The notes: generated by a model not told the origin, from the sequence alone. 64,000 nucleotides of DNA from an uncultured Hyphomicrobiales bacterium (GCA_903930435.1 CAIYYN010000059.1:1-64000); one strand, 5' to 3'. Positions 1 to 8,877 are shown, numbered from the stretch's first letter. A program made the numbers and translations.

Positions 1-2
1 AA

Positions 3-49
3 CCCCACCCGGACCGCAATGCGGCCCGACCTCCCCTTGAAGGGGAGGT
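3..49. repeat. REP-like intergenic repeat, copy 1
   Basis: A CCCCACCCGGACC block is followed by a near-perfect palindrome at 29-49 (acctcccctt / aaggggaggt with a one-base centre). The same CCCCACCCGGACC...CCCGACCTCCCC arrangement recurs at 1612-1658, which makes this a dispersed repeat and not a unique hairpin. It lies just past the 3' end of ribB and could form a strong RNA hairpin on either strand. Confidence 0.7.
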
Positions 50-76
50 ATAGGCCTCGAAGCCTGTTCGTTCATC

Positions 77-94
77 CCTCCCCTTCAGGGGAGG
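77..94. repeat. REP-like hairpin arm
   Basis: The sequence cctcccct-tc-aggggagg is an 8-bp perfect stem. It is the partner arm type of the repeat at 29-49 and resembles the region preceded by TTCATCCCTCC at 1719-1745. It ends about 20 bases beyond the ribB stop codon, so it may also act in 3'-end formation of the leftward ribB transcript, though no T-run follows it. Confidence 0.55.
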
Positions 95-113
95 TAAAGC
101 GCTGCGCTGCCGA

Positions 114-1466
114 CTAAACCGTCTCCGTTGCCTCGATCTGGATGCCGAAGCCTTCCAGGCCGATGTAGCGGCGTTCGCGGGAGGTGATCAGGCGGATGGA
201 CGCCACGCCCAGATCCCGGAGGATTTGTGCGCCCAGACCGATTTCGCGCCATTCGCCAAGACGGGCGGATGCCGAGCCATGCGCTTCGTTTTCAGCCGCC
301 TGAAGGGCGGTGGAGCGCTCGTCCTCGGCCTTCGCCTCGCGTGACCGACGGGATTCGGTTGCGACACCAACTGAGCCTTCGCGGAGGTAAACGATCACGC
401 CGCGCTCTGATTTCGCCATATGCGCCATCAACTTCGGCAGGGCTTGTGCGGCACCGAAGACATCGGACACGACATTTTCCAGATGCAGGCGAACGGGGAT
501 ATTGGCGCCATCGCGGATATCGCCGAAGACAACGGCCAGATGATGCATCGGGTCAAACGGCGTGCGGTATGTGATGGCGCGTGCCTTGCCGACCGGCGTC
601 TCAATGTCGAATTCATCGATGCGCTCGATGAGCCGCTCGTTGCGCTGGCGATAGGCGATGAGATCGGCGACCGACACCGATTTCAGCCCGTGTTTGGCAG
701 CAAATTCCGTCACTTGCGATCCGCGCTTGACAGTGCCGTCGTCATTCACCAACTCGGAAATGACGCCAACCTGCGGCAAGCCTGCGAGGCGGCAGAGATC
801 TACGGCGGCCTCGGTATGGCCAGACCGCATCAGAACGCCACCTTCACGGGCGACCAGCGGGAAAATATGGCCGGGGCGGACGAAGTCATTGCCGCCAACA
901 TTCGGGTTGGCAAGGGCGCGCACGGTGTTGCAGCGCTCTTCCGCCGAAATGCCGGTGGTCAGGCCCGGGCGATAGTCGATGGAGACGGTAAAGGCAGTCG
1001 CCAAGGGCGCATCATTGACGGCGACCATGGGATCGAGCCCAAGGCGACGGGCGTGATCCCGCGTGATCGGCGCGCAAACGATGCCCGAGGTATGGCGGAC
1101 GATGAAGGCGAGCTTCTCAGGCGTTGCATGGACGGCAGAAACGATCAGATCGCCTTCATTCTCGCGATCATCATCATCGGTGACGACGACAATCTCGCCC
1201 TTTTCAAACGCCCGGATGGCTTCGGCAACGCGTGTCTGGCTCATTCCCAACTCCCTGATAAGACTGTTACGACCGGCTGCCCCGAGAAAATCATTCGGGG
1301 TAACTGCCCCACCCGTCGCGGCCATGATCCGCTCCGCCGTTTCCCGCCCCACCCAGACATCCGCGTCATTGCACAGCGCCGTCACCGCAGCCGGTGACAG
1401 ACCCACACGGCGCGCAAAGCTGGACCGGGATTCCTTGGATTGGGCGAGAAACTGATCGAGGCGCAT
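114..1466 (-). CDS. ribB: HTH - 3,4-dihydroxy-2-butanone-4-phosphate synthase with degenerate GTP cyclohydrolase II domain (RibBX type)
   Basis: RibB makes 3,4-dihydroxy-2-butanone 4-phosphate from ribulose 5-phosphate for riboflavin synthesis. Three parts are visible in the 450 residues: an XRE-like helix-turn-helix at about 13-60 (SFARRVGLSPAAVTALCN), a complete RibB domain from about residue 75 with DDDDRENEGD near 97-106 and GHTEAAVDLC, and a RibA-like C-terminal half. That last half keeps GLGAQILRDLGV and IGLEGFGI but lacks the three zinc cysteines of GTP cyclohydrolase II, as in proteobacterial RibBX proteins, so it is probably not a cyclohydrolase. The start is ambiguous. The long form has no clear ribosome-binding site, whereas Met75 (ATG at 1244) has AGGGAG eight bases upstream and is where ordinary RibB proteins begin. 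The HTH may therefore belong to a longer alternative product. Confidence 0.9.
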   Translation of the reverse strand: MRLDQFLAQSKESRSSFARRVGLSPAAVTALCNDADVWVGRETAERIMAATGGAVTPNDFLGAAGRNSLIRELGMSQTRVAEAIRAFEKGEIVVVTDDDDRENEGDLIVSAVHATPEKLAFIVRHTSGIVCAPITRDHARRLGLDPMVAVNDAPLATAFTVSIDYRPGLTTGISAEERCNTVRALANPNVGGNDFVRPGHIFPLVAREGGVLMRSGHTEAAVDLCRLAGLPQVGVISELVNDDGTVKRGSQVTEFAAKHGLKSVSVADLIAYRQRNERLIERIDEFDIETPVGKARAITYRTPFDPMHHLAVVFGDIRDGANIPVRLHLENVVSDVFGAAQALPKLMAHMAKSERGVIVYLREGSVGVATESRRSREAKAEDERSTALQAAENEAHGSASARLGEWREIGLGAQILRDLGVASIRLITSRERRYIGLEGFGIQIEATETV

Positions 1467-1611
1467 GCGAGGAAACTAGGGCGCGACGGCTTTCAGCGCA
1501 AGTGCGGAAATAGAGTGTTTTCAGTAATGGTGAAAGAAAGGGATTTTCTTTTGCGGGTGATGGCGGCAATTTCAGTCCCAAACCCCTCATCCGGGCGTTG
1601 GCCCAATCTCA

Positions 1612-1658
1612 CCCCACCCGGACCACTGCTTGGCCCGACCTCCCCCTCAAGGGGAGGT
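1612..1658. repeat. REP-like intergenic repeat, copy 2
   Basis: Second copy of the repeat at 3-49: CCCCACCCGGACC, a short variable core, then the palindrome at 1638-1658. It sits in the 345-base gap between ribB and aroC, which are both leftward. A related AACCCCTCATCCGG motif lies at 1581-1594, and the same 14 bases recur in the terminator at 43755-43768. Apart from the repeats I see nothing coding in this gap. Confidence 0.7.
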
Positions 1659-1716
1659 AGATCGAGCTGCCCGGTGAATTTATGAGCCGCCTGAGAGGTC
1701 TGGTACGTGCCCGATT

Positions 1717-1830
1717 GGTTCATCCCTCCCACACCAGGGGGAGGGTGGCCAATTGCAAGGCAATTGGTCGGGTGGGGCCGACCAACTCTTCAAGACTATA
1801 GCCCAAAAAGCTCACCCCACCTGGCCGCGA
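1717..1830. repeat. Composite REP-like repeat running into the aroC stop codon
   Basis: This block holds CATCCCTCCC-ACACC-AGGGGGAGGG, then ccaattg-caagg-caattgg (1749-1767), then GGGTGGGGCCGACC. Across 1811-1830 there is CTCACCCCACCTGGCC, which is again the repeat motif. The last element contains the aroC stop codon (1812-1814) and encodes the final residues of AroC, so the repeat has supplied the gene's 3' end. Confidence 0.6.
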
Positions 1831-2927
1831 TGTCTCAGCGCGTGGTCGGCCAGGACAATCGCCAGCATTGCCTCGCCGACAGGGACAGCGCGGATGCCGA
1901 CGCAGGGGTCGTGGCGACCCTTGGTCAGGATTTCAGTCTCACGGCCGGATGTGTCGATCGTCTTGCGCGGCGTCAGGATGGAGGACGTCGGCTTGACGGC
2001 AAAGCGGGCGATGATCGGTTGGCCCGAGGAAATACCGCCGAGAATGCCGCCAGCGTGATTGGCGCGGAAGTCTGGGGTTCCATCCTGCCGGGCATAGATC
2101 TCGTCGGCATTGTCTTCGCCGGACAGGCTTGCGGCATCGAACCCGGCGCCGATTTCAACGGCCTTGACGGCATTGATCGACATGAGGGCGGAGGCAATGT
2201 CCTGATCGAGCTTGCCGTAAATCGGCGCGCCCCATCCGGCTGGAACACCTTCGGCGACAACCTCGATCACGGCCCCGATCGATGAACCCGCCTTGCGGAT
2301 GCCATCGAGATAGGTCTCGTAGAAGGCGGCAGCGGCGGCGTCCGGCGTGAAGAACGGGTTTTCGTTGACTTGGTCCCAGTCCCAGTTGGCGCGATTGATC
2401 TGATGCGGTCCCATCTGGACGAGTGCGGCGCGAATGGTCACGCCACCGGATACAATTGCGTTCAGGACCTTGCGGGCGACGGCACCAGCGGCCACACGAG
2501 CGGCCGTCTCGCGTGCCGAGGACCGTCCGCCGCCGCGATAATCCCGCACGCCGTATTTGGCGTTATAGGTGAAATCCGCGTGGCCGGGCCGGAACTTGTC
2601 GCGAATATCGCCATAGTCCTTGGACCGCTGGTCGGTATTGCGGATCATGAGCGAAATCGGCGTTCCGGTCGTGATCTGGCCACCGTGGCTTTCGCGGATT
2701 CGGTCATCCTCGAAGACACCCGACAGAATCTCGACCAGATCTTCCTCGCGCCGCTGCGTGACAAACTTGCTCTGACCGGGCTTGCGGCGATCAAGATCGG
2801 TCTGGATATCGCTGGTATCAAGCCGGATGCCGGGCGGGCAACCATCCACAACAGCGCCAAGTGCCGGACCGTGGCTTTCGCCCCAGGTGGTGACGCGGAA
2901 CAGATGACCAAAGCTATTGTGCGACAT
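1812..2927 (-). CDS. aroC: Chorismate synthase
   Basis: AroC converts 5-enolpyruvylshikimate 3-phosphate to chorismate, using reduced FMN, in the last step of the shikimate pathway in the cytosol. The 371 residues are normal for the family. The N-terminus [20 protein letters not shown], the FMN/substrate segment [20 protein letters not shown] and the C-terminal [15 protein letters not shown] are all present. The gene follows the phosphoglycerate-mutase-like gene on the same strand (gap of about 85 bases) and precedes ribB, an order common in Hyphomicrobiales. The last few residues (GQVG) are encoded by a REP-like repeat, so the extreme C-terminus is not conserved sequence. Confidence 0.97.
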   Translation of the reverse strand: MSHNSFGHLFRVTTWGESHGPALGAVVDGCPPGIRLDTSDIQTDLDRRKPGQSKFVTQRREEDLVEILSGVFEDDRIRESHGGQITTGTPISLMIRNTDQRSKDYGDIRDKFRPGHADFTYNAKYGVRDYRGGGRSSARETAARVAAGAVARKVLNAIVSGGVTIRAALVQMGPHQINRANWDWDQVNENPFFTPDAAAAAFYETYLDGIRKAGSSIGAVIEVVAEGVPAGWGAPIYGKLDQDIASALMSINAVKAVEIGAGFDAASLSGEDNADEIYARQDGTPDFRANHAGGILGGISSGQPIIARFAVKPTSSILTPRKTIDTSGRETEILTKGRHDPCVGIRAVPVGEAMLAIVLADHALRHRGQVG

Positions 2928-3012
2928 GGGGGCCTTCAGGATCAGACGGGAACGGGACCGACCTTTGGGTCCCAGACTTCACCGCTTCGTTTAGGCCCTT
3001 GTCACCTTACGG

Positions 3013-3609
3013 TCAAACCCAATGCTCCTGCCCTGCCAGGTGCATGAAGAACTGGTCCTGCGGCACGAGCATCTCGGCGATGTCCTGATCGTGATAGCCG
3101 CGCAGCAGGGAGAGCACCGCGCGGAAGACACCGCCATGAGCAACGATGATGCAGGGCTGCGTGATCCGCGCCAGAACGGGTGCGACGCGGTTGGCCACCT
3201 GAATGTAGCTTTCGCCGCCCGGCGGCTCGAAGGTCCATTTGTCGGTCAGGATATGCTGATAGAAATGCGGGTGCAACTCCGCTACATCCTCATAGGTGAG
3301 GCCTTCGAGCTCTCCGAAGGAAATCTCGCGCAGGTCGGCCTCGATGCGGTAACCTGAAGGGTCGATACCTACTTCGCGGCGGATGATCTCCATCGTCTCA
3401 CGAGTCCGAGCCATCGGACTGGCGACCCAATCAAGCGATAGGGGATCGCGATCAAGCTCGACAAGCAGCTCTTTCAGCCGCCGACCATTGCGTCCCGCCT
3501 GCCCACGACCCGTCTCGTTGAGCGGGATATCCTGCTGACCCTGCAGCCGACGCGCAAGGTTCCAGTCGGTCTCGCCGTGGCGAATATGGATGAGTGGATC
3601 AGGTGTCAT
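3013..3609 (-). CDS. Histidine phosphatase family protein (phosphoglycerate mutase-like)
   Basis: This is a cytosolic member of the histidine phosphatase superfamily. The catalytic motif RHGETDWN is at residues 10-17 and the second histidine lies in IIVAHGGVFRAV. These enzymes transfer or remove phosphate through a phosphohistidine; whether the substrate is phosphoglycerate or something else cannot be told from sequence. I use ATG 3609 because GAGG lies seven bases upstream; a GTG start at 3624 would add MARQS without a ribosome-binding site. The gene sits between a xylanase gene and aroC, all leftward. In related genomes the mutase lies directly beside fabI, so the xylanase looks like an insertion in a conserved block. 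Confidence 0.9.
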   Translation of the reverse strand: MTPDPLIHIRHGETDWNLARRLQGQQDIPLNETGRGQAGRNGRRLKELLVELDRDPLSLDWVASPMARTRETMEIIRREVGIDPSGYRIEADLREISFGELEGLTYEDVAELHPHFYQHILTDKWTFEPPGGESYIQVANRVAPVLARITQPCIIVAHGGVFRAVLSLLRGYHDQDIAEMLVPQDQFFMHLAGQEHWV

Positions 3610-3720
3610 GCTTTGCCTCGCCACATATGCAAACGGACGTAAAGCGCCAGACGCCGCAGCGCAACATCAAATCTGCTCAAACACTTCTCCGGCAACCTGT
3701 CCGACAGCGGGTGTGATGTT

Positions 3721-5142
3721 TCAGCCGCGCACAGGCGCTGATTCAAGTGCCCGGATCACAGCGGCGCGCGCGGCCTTGGGACGATAGGCATCATCATAGA
3801 CATTGGGTCGCGGACAGGCGATGGCCTGCGGGCTGCTCGGCACCCGTGCACATTTCGGCCAATCCGCAGGCGCCTCGCCCTTGGCGAGCTTGTCATAGCC
3901 GTACCAGGTCGAGACATCGAGGGCCCGATAGAAGGAGTAGCGATCCGAGAGGTCCCAGAGGCAGACCGACTTGACCGCCTTGCATTTCAGTGCCTGGGTG
4001 AGGAAACTCTCGTAATAGAGCGACACAAGCCGGTCGGCTTCCTCTGATCGTGCCGATCTGCCATTGCAGGACACGACATAATCGAACACATCCAGCTCGG
4101 TCAGGTGGATCTCGAGGCCAAGGGCTGCAACCTCGTCCAGGAACGCGCCAAAGGCTGACCAGTCCGGGCGCAGGGGATCGCGCATCATCTGTGGCTGGAG
4201 ATGGCATTCGAGCCCTACGCCGTCGAGCGGCAGCCCATCGGCCAGCATCCGCTTCAGGAGCGACAGAAGCGCTGGACGCATCGTCGGGCCATATTGATCA
4301 TCCTCGGTCCCGGCCTCATTGATGATCAACGATGGTCTGTTTCGACCTTTCGATCCGCGCAGCTTGCCGGCGAGGCGAAAGAGATCACGAATGTAACCCG
4401 GGGCATGGTCACTGTCGTCCATCGCCATGCCCGGCGGCGCAAACGCCCCGCCGCGATAGGCCAGACGACCCTTGAGGGTCCATGGATCAAGCGGCTCGTT
4501 GACGAGGCTGACGATCCTGACGAACCCCGGCGCGGCAGCAGCCAGCTCATCGAACTTGTCAAAGGCAATCCGGAGATAGTCTTCCGCCCGAGACAGGTTC
4601 CAGTCGAGGTCCGGGTTCTTGCGCCGATCCGGTGAACTGCCCTGAGCAATCCGCTTCAACCAGGGTTGCCTTGATTGATCCGATTCCCAGAACAGCGCAT
4701 CGGCGCGCGCGCCCACATGCGCTGCCTGCAATTTGGGGGCGATATCATTGACCACGTACCAGGTATTTTCGATGCCATAGGCTGCGTTGGTCAGTCGCAG
4801 GACATCGTTCTGCGGTGGATCGCTGGCGACGCTGCTGAAAATGAACTGGCCGCCAAAGGCAAGGAAATCCGGCTTTTCGTTGAGGATCAGCTGCAAATAG
4901 GCGGGATCGTAGATATCGCCGCCATAATCGTGCATCGAGGTAATGCTGGCCTCGATCCCGAACATCAGGCCCTTTGCGCGCGCCAGTTCGCCGAGCGTTG
5001 GCCCATGAAACCGGGGCGTCGCTGTCGGAGCGGGTTTTATGTGAGGGCATTGCACCGAACCGGCGTCAGCAGCCGTCGGCAACAGAGCAGCACCAGCAGA
5101 CGCCAGCATCGACAGGGCGGCACGGCGCGACATCGGTTGCAT
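3721..5142 (-). CDS. GH10 endo-1,4-beta-xylanase, Tat-exported
   Basis: This is a glycoside hydrolase family 10 enzyme, which cleaves internal beta-1,4 bonds of xylan. The predicted protein has 473 residues. The N-terminus MSRRAALSMLASAGAALLP is a twin-arginine signal with a likely cut after TAADA near residue 27. The acid/base glutamate is E216 in SLVNEP and the nucleophile is E349 in HLTELDV, both in the expected family contexts. ATG 5142 is chosen because GGAGGT sits six bases upstream; a longer frame to 5202 has no such site and would bury the signal peptide. There is no carbohydrate-binding module or transporter beside it, so it looks like a single accessory gene. Confidence 0.92.
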   Translation of the reverse strand: MQPMSRRAALSMLASAGAALLPTAADAGSVQCPHIKPAPTATPRFHGPTLGELARAKGLMFGIEASITSMHDYGGDIYDPAYLQLILNEKPDFLAFGGQFIFSSVASDPPQNDVLRLTNAAYGIENTWYVVNDIAPKLQAAHVGARADALFWESDQSRQPWLKRIAQGSSPDRRKNPDLDWNLSRAEDYLRIAFDKFDELAAAAPGFVRIVSLVNEPLDPWTLKGRLAYRGGAFAPPGMAMDDSDHAPGYIRDLFRLAGKLRGSKGRNRPSLIINEAGTEDDQYGPTMRPALLSLLKRMLADGLPLDGVGLECHLQPQMMRDPLRPDWSAFGAFLDEVAALGLEIHLTELDVFDYVVSCNGRSARSEEADRLVSLYYESFLTQALKCKAVKSVCLWDLSDRYSFYRALDVSTWYGYDKLAKGEAPADWPKCARVPSSPQAIACPRPNVYDDAYRPKAARAAVIRALESAPVRG

Positions 5143-5223
5143 GATCGACCTCCGGTTTTCAACACACGACCGGAGGATGGAACAGGCGTCATCGGCAATC
5201 AAGTCGCCCGCGAGACGTCCGGC

Positions 5224-6042
5224 TCAGTCCTTGACGACGCTGATATCCGGCGCATCGACGGCCTTCATGCCGACGACGTGATAGCCTGAATCCACATGCA
5301 GGATTTCGCCGGTCACGCCGCGCGACAGATCCGACAAAAGGTACAGCCCGCTATCGCCGACTTCCTCAATGGTCACGGTGCGCTTGAGCGGTGCGTTGTA
5401 TTCATTCCACTTGAGGATATAGCGGAAATCGCCGATGCCGGAGGCAGCCAGCGTCTTGATCGGGCCTGCGGAAATGGCGTTGACGCGAATGGCCTTGCCG
5501 CCGAGGTCAACGGCCAGATATTGCACGGAGGCTTCAAGCGCCGACTTGGCGACGCCCATGACGTTGTAATTCGGCATGACCTTTTCCGCACCGTAATAGG
5601 TCAGCGTCAGGATCGAGCCACCATTGTCCATCAATTTTTCGGCGCGCTGGGCGACAGCGGTCAGGCTGTAGACCGAAATCAGCATTGTCTTGGTAAAATT
5701 GCCTTCGGTGGTGTCAACAAACCGGCCCGTCAGCTCGTCCTTGTCCGAAAATGCAATCGCATGAACGATGAAATCGAGCCGCCCCCAGGCCTTCTCGACC
5801 TCGGCAAAGACGGCGTCGATGGTGGCGGCATCCGTCACATCGCAATGGCCGACGACCAGCGCACCGATTTCCTCGGCGAGCGGTTCCACGCGCTTTTTCA
5901 GAGCATCTCCCTGATAGGTCAGCGCAATTTCGGCACCGGCATTAGCGGCTGCCTTGGCGATACCCCAGGCAATGGACCGGTTATTGGCGACCCCCATCAC
6001 GAGTCCGCGCTTGCCAGCCATCAACCCTTTCGCGTCGGCCAT
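5224..6042 (-). CDS. fabI: Enoyl-[acyl-carrier-protein] reductase (NADH)
   Basis: FabI reduces trans-2-enoyl-ACP in the last step of each fatty-acid elongation cycle. It is 272 residues long, typical of FabI. The divergent SDR features are present: the nucleotide site GVANNRSIAWGIAK at about 17-30 and the catalytic Tyr-x6-Lys at Y159 and K166 (YNVMGVAK). ISAGPIKTLAASGI follows, and this segment lines the substrate pocket. The gene is leftward and divergent from the FAD oxidase at 6195, with about 150 bases between that must hold both promoters. It is the conserved partner of the phosphatase/aroC block, interrupted here by the xylanase. Confidence 0.96.
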   Translation of the reverse strand: MADAKGLMAGKRGLVMGVANNRSIAWGIAKAAANAGAEIALTYQGDALKKRVEPLAEEIGALVVGHCDVTDAATIDAVFAEVEKAWGRLDFIVHAIAFSDKDELTGRFVDTTEGNFTKTMLISVYSLTAVAQRAEKLMDNGGSILTLTYYGAEKVMPNYNVMGVAKSALEASVQYLAVDLGGKAIRVNAISAGPIKTLAASGIGDFRYILKWNEYNAPLKRTVTIEEVGDSGLYLLSDLSRGVTGEILHVDSGYHVVGMKAVDAPDISVVKD

Positions 6043-6194
6043 ATCCGTCTACCCCCAAGTTCGCTGCCCAAGTTCATCGTCTGCGGTTGGCCTCTATCGC
6101 ATAAGCACAGCGCAATCCGCAAGCGCCCTTGCGTGGAACCGGCCACACGGAGTACCTGTGGTGGCCTCGGCGAGTAGCAGATAGGCCCGAAATC

Positions 6195-7661
6195 ATGAAC
6201 GAACGCTTTCTTCACGCATCCGCCCGCGTCACGACTGTCCGGCCAGCAATCCCGGATAGCGTGCTCCAACAGTTCACCGATATCGTCGGCGCCAATTACG
6301 CCCTGCGCGATCCGCTCGACCAGAAGAAATATCTTGTCGAATGGCGCGACCTCTATCGCGGCGTATCGCCGCTCGTCCTGCGCCCGGGTACAGCGGAGGA
6401 GGTTTCCCGCATTCTGGCTCTGGCCAGCGAAACGAAAACGGCCATCGTTCCGCAGGGCGGCAACACCGGCCTCGTTGGTGCGCAGGTGCCTGACAGCAGC
6501 AATACCGAGATCGTCCTCTCGGTCGACCGGCTGAACAAGATCCGACATGTGGATCCCGTCGGTTATGCCATGACGGTCGAGGCAGGTGTTATTCTGGACG
6601 CCATCCACACGGCAGCAGATGACGTTGACCGGCTGTTTCCGCTGACGCTTGGCAGCCAGGGAAGCTGCACCATCGGTGGCAATCTCTCGTCCAATGCCGG
6701 CGGAACCTCCGTGATTGCCTATGGCAACGCGCGCGATCTCGTGCTCGGCCTCGAAGTGGTCTTGCCGACAGGCGAAATCATCAATGGCCTCAGGTCCCTG
6801 CGCAAGGACAATGCCGGCTATGACATGAAGCACATGTTCCTCGGCACCGAGGGAACCCTGGGCATCATCACCGCCGCTGTCATCAAGTTGTTCCCGAAGC
6901 CGAAAGCGACAGAAGTCGCCTTTGTTGGCGTCGAGTCGCCGGAGCATGCGCTGACCTTGCTCGAACGCGCCAAGGCGCTGGCGGGCGGCCAGTTGACCGC
7001 CTTTGAGATCATGCCGCGTGGTCTGCTCGAATTTAATCTGAGGCATGTACCCGGCACCCGCGAACCCGTTGAAACGGTCTGCCCGTGGTATCTTCTGATC
7101 GAAATCTCGGTCGGCTCAACCGAAGACGCCGCACGCACCCTGATGGAGACGTTGCTCGAACAGGGCTTTGAAGCCGGGCTGGTGATTGACGCGACCATTT
7201 CGGCAAACGTGAAGCAACGCCAAGATTTCTGGAAGATCCGCCACGAGATGTCCGACGTGCAGAAACTCGAAGGCGGCTCGATCAAGCATGACGTCTCGCT
7301 TCCGGTTGCCTCGGTGCCGGAATTCCTGCGGCGCGCGATTGCCGTCGTCGAAGACATGGTGCCGGGGTCACGGCCAATTCCGTTCGGTCACATGGGCGAC
7401 GGCAATATCCATTTCAATGTCTCGCAGCCCATTGGTGCCGACCGGGACGCCTTCCTCAATCGCTGGGAAGAGGTCAATGCGGCCGTCCATGCGATCACCA
7501 CGGAAATGGGCGGCTCGATCGCAGCCGAGCATGGGGTCGGGCGCTTGAAGCGGGACCTGCTGCCGGGGGTCCGGTCGCCAGTCGAAATGGCGCTGATGCG
7601 TCGCCTGAAATCCATGCTGGATCCAGCCGGGATACTCAATCCGGGTCGTGTGATCGCCTGA
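6195..7661 (+). CDS. FAD-binding oxidase, GlcD / D-2-hydroxyacid dehydrogenase type
   Basis: This is a PCMH-type flavoprotein that oxidises a D-2-hydroxy acid (D-lactate, glycolate or D-2-hydroxyglutarate) to the keto acid. The FAD_binding_4 domain carries PQGGNTGLVGAQ and GSQGSCTIGGNLSSNAGG. The C-terminal domain carries the metal and substrate histidines in GHMGDGNIHFN and the closing SIAAEHGVGRLKR. The start MNERFLH at 6195 gives 488 residues; the frame is open to 6129 but those residues are not family-like. No GlcE or GlcF partner is nearby, so it is a stand-alone enzyme and the substrate is open. Confidence 0.9.
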   Translation: MNERFLHASARVTTVRPAIPDSVLQQFTDIVGANYALRDPLDQKKYLVEWRDLYRGVSPLVLRPGTAEEVSRILALASETKTAIVPQGGNTGLVGAQVPDSSNTEIVLSVDRLNKIRHVDPVGYAMTVEAGVILDAIHTAADDVDRLFPLTLGSQGSCTIGGNLSSNAGGTSVIAYGNARDLVLGLEVVLPTGEIINGLRSLRKDNAGYDMKHMFLGTEGTLGIITAAVIKLFPKPKATEVAFVGVESPEHALTLLERAKALAGGQLTAFEIMPRGLLEFNLRHVPGTREPVETVCPWYLLIEISVGSTEDAARTLMETLLEQGFEAGLVIDATISANVKQRQDFWKIRHEMSDVQKLEGGSIKHDVSLPVASVPEFLRRAIAVVEDMVPGSRPIPFGHMGDGNIHFNVSQPIGADRDAFLNRWEEVNAAVHAITTEMGGSIAAEHGVGRLKRDLLPGVRSPVEMALMRRLKSMLDPAGILNPGRVIA

Positions 7662-7825
7662 GCCGGACACGAGATGCGGCGCAAGGATCGCGCGCTCAGA
7701 TGTGGGCGAAATCGATCGGTCTCGATTGACTCTCGACAGCTCAACCGTGCATAGTGTGCGCGGCTATGAGTACTGCGTTTTCGGTCGAATTCAATAGTTG
7801 AAATAGTTACTTAAAGGAAATCGAC

Positions 7826-8815
7826 ATGAGAGTTCTCTCCTGCATCGCAGCCCTTGCCCTCGTCGTTCTGCCGACCCTTGGCGCCTATTCGCAGGCCGCC
7901 GCAGACGAGCCCGTGACCGGCCTGTCATCGGCGACGACGCCGCCGACACCGGATTGTCCATCGACAGCCAATGAGCCAATTCTGCTCGTGCGAAACCTGA
8001 TCGAAGGCTCTGCCGTCACCGGCATCTACGCCAAGCCGTTCAGCGCCTATAACGCCAGCACCAATGCGTTCATCTCGGTCGGCAGCCTGATCGGTGGCAA
8101 CGTCAACCTTTTGGGCTCGCGTACGCTGAAGGGCAAGGCTCCGGAAACGATCCTCGGTGATGACGATGCCAACCCGAGCCGGTGCGGCTTTGCAATCAAT
8201 TTTGGCCAGTTTGGCTATCGCAAAACCTGCAGCCCGGACAAGGTCGAAAACCTTTACCAGATGACGGTCAAGATCTCGCAGCGTGGCCGCGATTACACGG
8301 TGACTCTCGTCAAGAACGTCTGTGATGAAACCATGCTGGATCTCGTGCCCTGCATTCCGTCCGACGATTCCGACAAGCTGCCGGCCGGTCAGGGCCTGTC
8401 GGGCGCGACACCTGACTGCGAGACGACAGTGGGCGAACCCAAGCTTCTGCTGCGCAACCTGATCGAAGGTTCGGTGATCACCGCCGTGCGTGTCCGTCCG
8501 TTCACCGATTACAATCGCGGCACCAAGGCGTTCATCACGACCCCCAAGGGCGTCAACATTGCGTCCAAGCCCATTCCGGGCAAGCCATTGCAAAGCGTGA
8601 TCGGCACCGCTGCCGGTCGTTGCGGCATTCCGATCAACTTTGCCAAGTTTGATTTCCGCCCGGATTGTTCGAAGAACAAGCTGGAAAATCTCTATGAAAT
8701 GACGCTGGCCATGCAGACCGGCGACAAGAAGTACACGGTTACCATGTCGAAGAACGTTTGCGATGAGATGATGGTTGATGTTCTGCCTGGCACGCCTGCC
8801 GTTGCGGTGAAATAA
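7826..8815 (+). CDS. Exported protein made of two four-cysteine repeats
   Basis: I do not recognise this family. The 329 residues begin with a Sec signal peptide (MRVLSCIAALALVVLPTLGA) cut near AYSQA-AADE. Two homologous units follow, at about 42-175 and 196-321. Each opens with PDC, then a block like LLxRNLIEGS, then PFxxYNxxTxAFI, RCGxxINF, ENLYxMT and KNVCDExM. Each holds four matching cysteines: 44/120/135/166 and 198/265/281/312. The fixed cysteine pattern suggests two disulphide-bonded domains in the periplasm or outside the cell. AAAGGAAA lies six bases before the ATG. A terminator hairpin follows, so it is probably monocistronic. Confidence 0.85.
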   Translation: MRVLSCIAALALVVLPTLGAYSQAAADEPVTGLSSATTPPTPDCPSTANEPILLVRNLIEGSAVTGIYAKPFSAYNASTNAFISVGSLIGGNVNLLGSRTLKGKAPETILGDDDANPSRCGFAINFGQFGYRKTCSPDKVENLYQMTVKISQRGRDYTVTLVKNVCDETMLDLVPCIPSDDSDKLPAGQGLSGATPDCETTVGEPKLLLRNLIEGSVITAVRVRPFTDYNRGTKAFITTPKGVNIASKPIPGKPLQSVIGTAAGRCGIPINFAKFDFRPDCSKNKLENLYEMTLAMQTGDKKYTVTMSKNVCDEMMVDVLPGTPAVAVK

Positions 8816-8842
8816 TCAGATCTCAGCAGAAGCTCAACATTT

Positions 8843-8877
8843 ACAGGCGGATGGTAGAATTGCCAGCCGCCTGTTTT
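8843..8877 (+). terminator. Rho-independent terminator
   Basis: The stem acaggcgg (8843-8850) pairs with ccgcctgt (8867-8874) and runs straight into TTTT. It lies 28 bases after the stop codon of the duplicated exported protein. The sequence that follows to 9045 is AT-rich, with several ATTTAAAT-like stretches, and shows no gene. Confidence 0.75.

Noticed and set aside
420-1397. A 325-residue plus-strand frame
   Set aside because: It overlaps ribB in antisense and has no recognisable domain.
1467-1811. FMN riboswitch upstream of ribB
   Set aside because: I looked for the conserved RFN-element junctions in the ribB leader and saw none; the gap is filled by repeats.
6021-7046. A 341-residue minus-strand frame
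   Set aside because: It is antisense to the FAD oxidase, and its residues show no motif.
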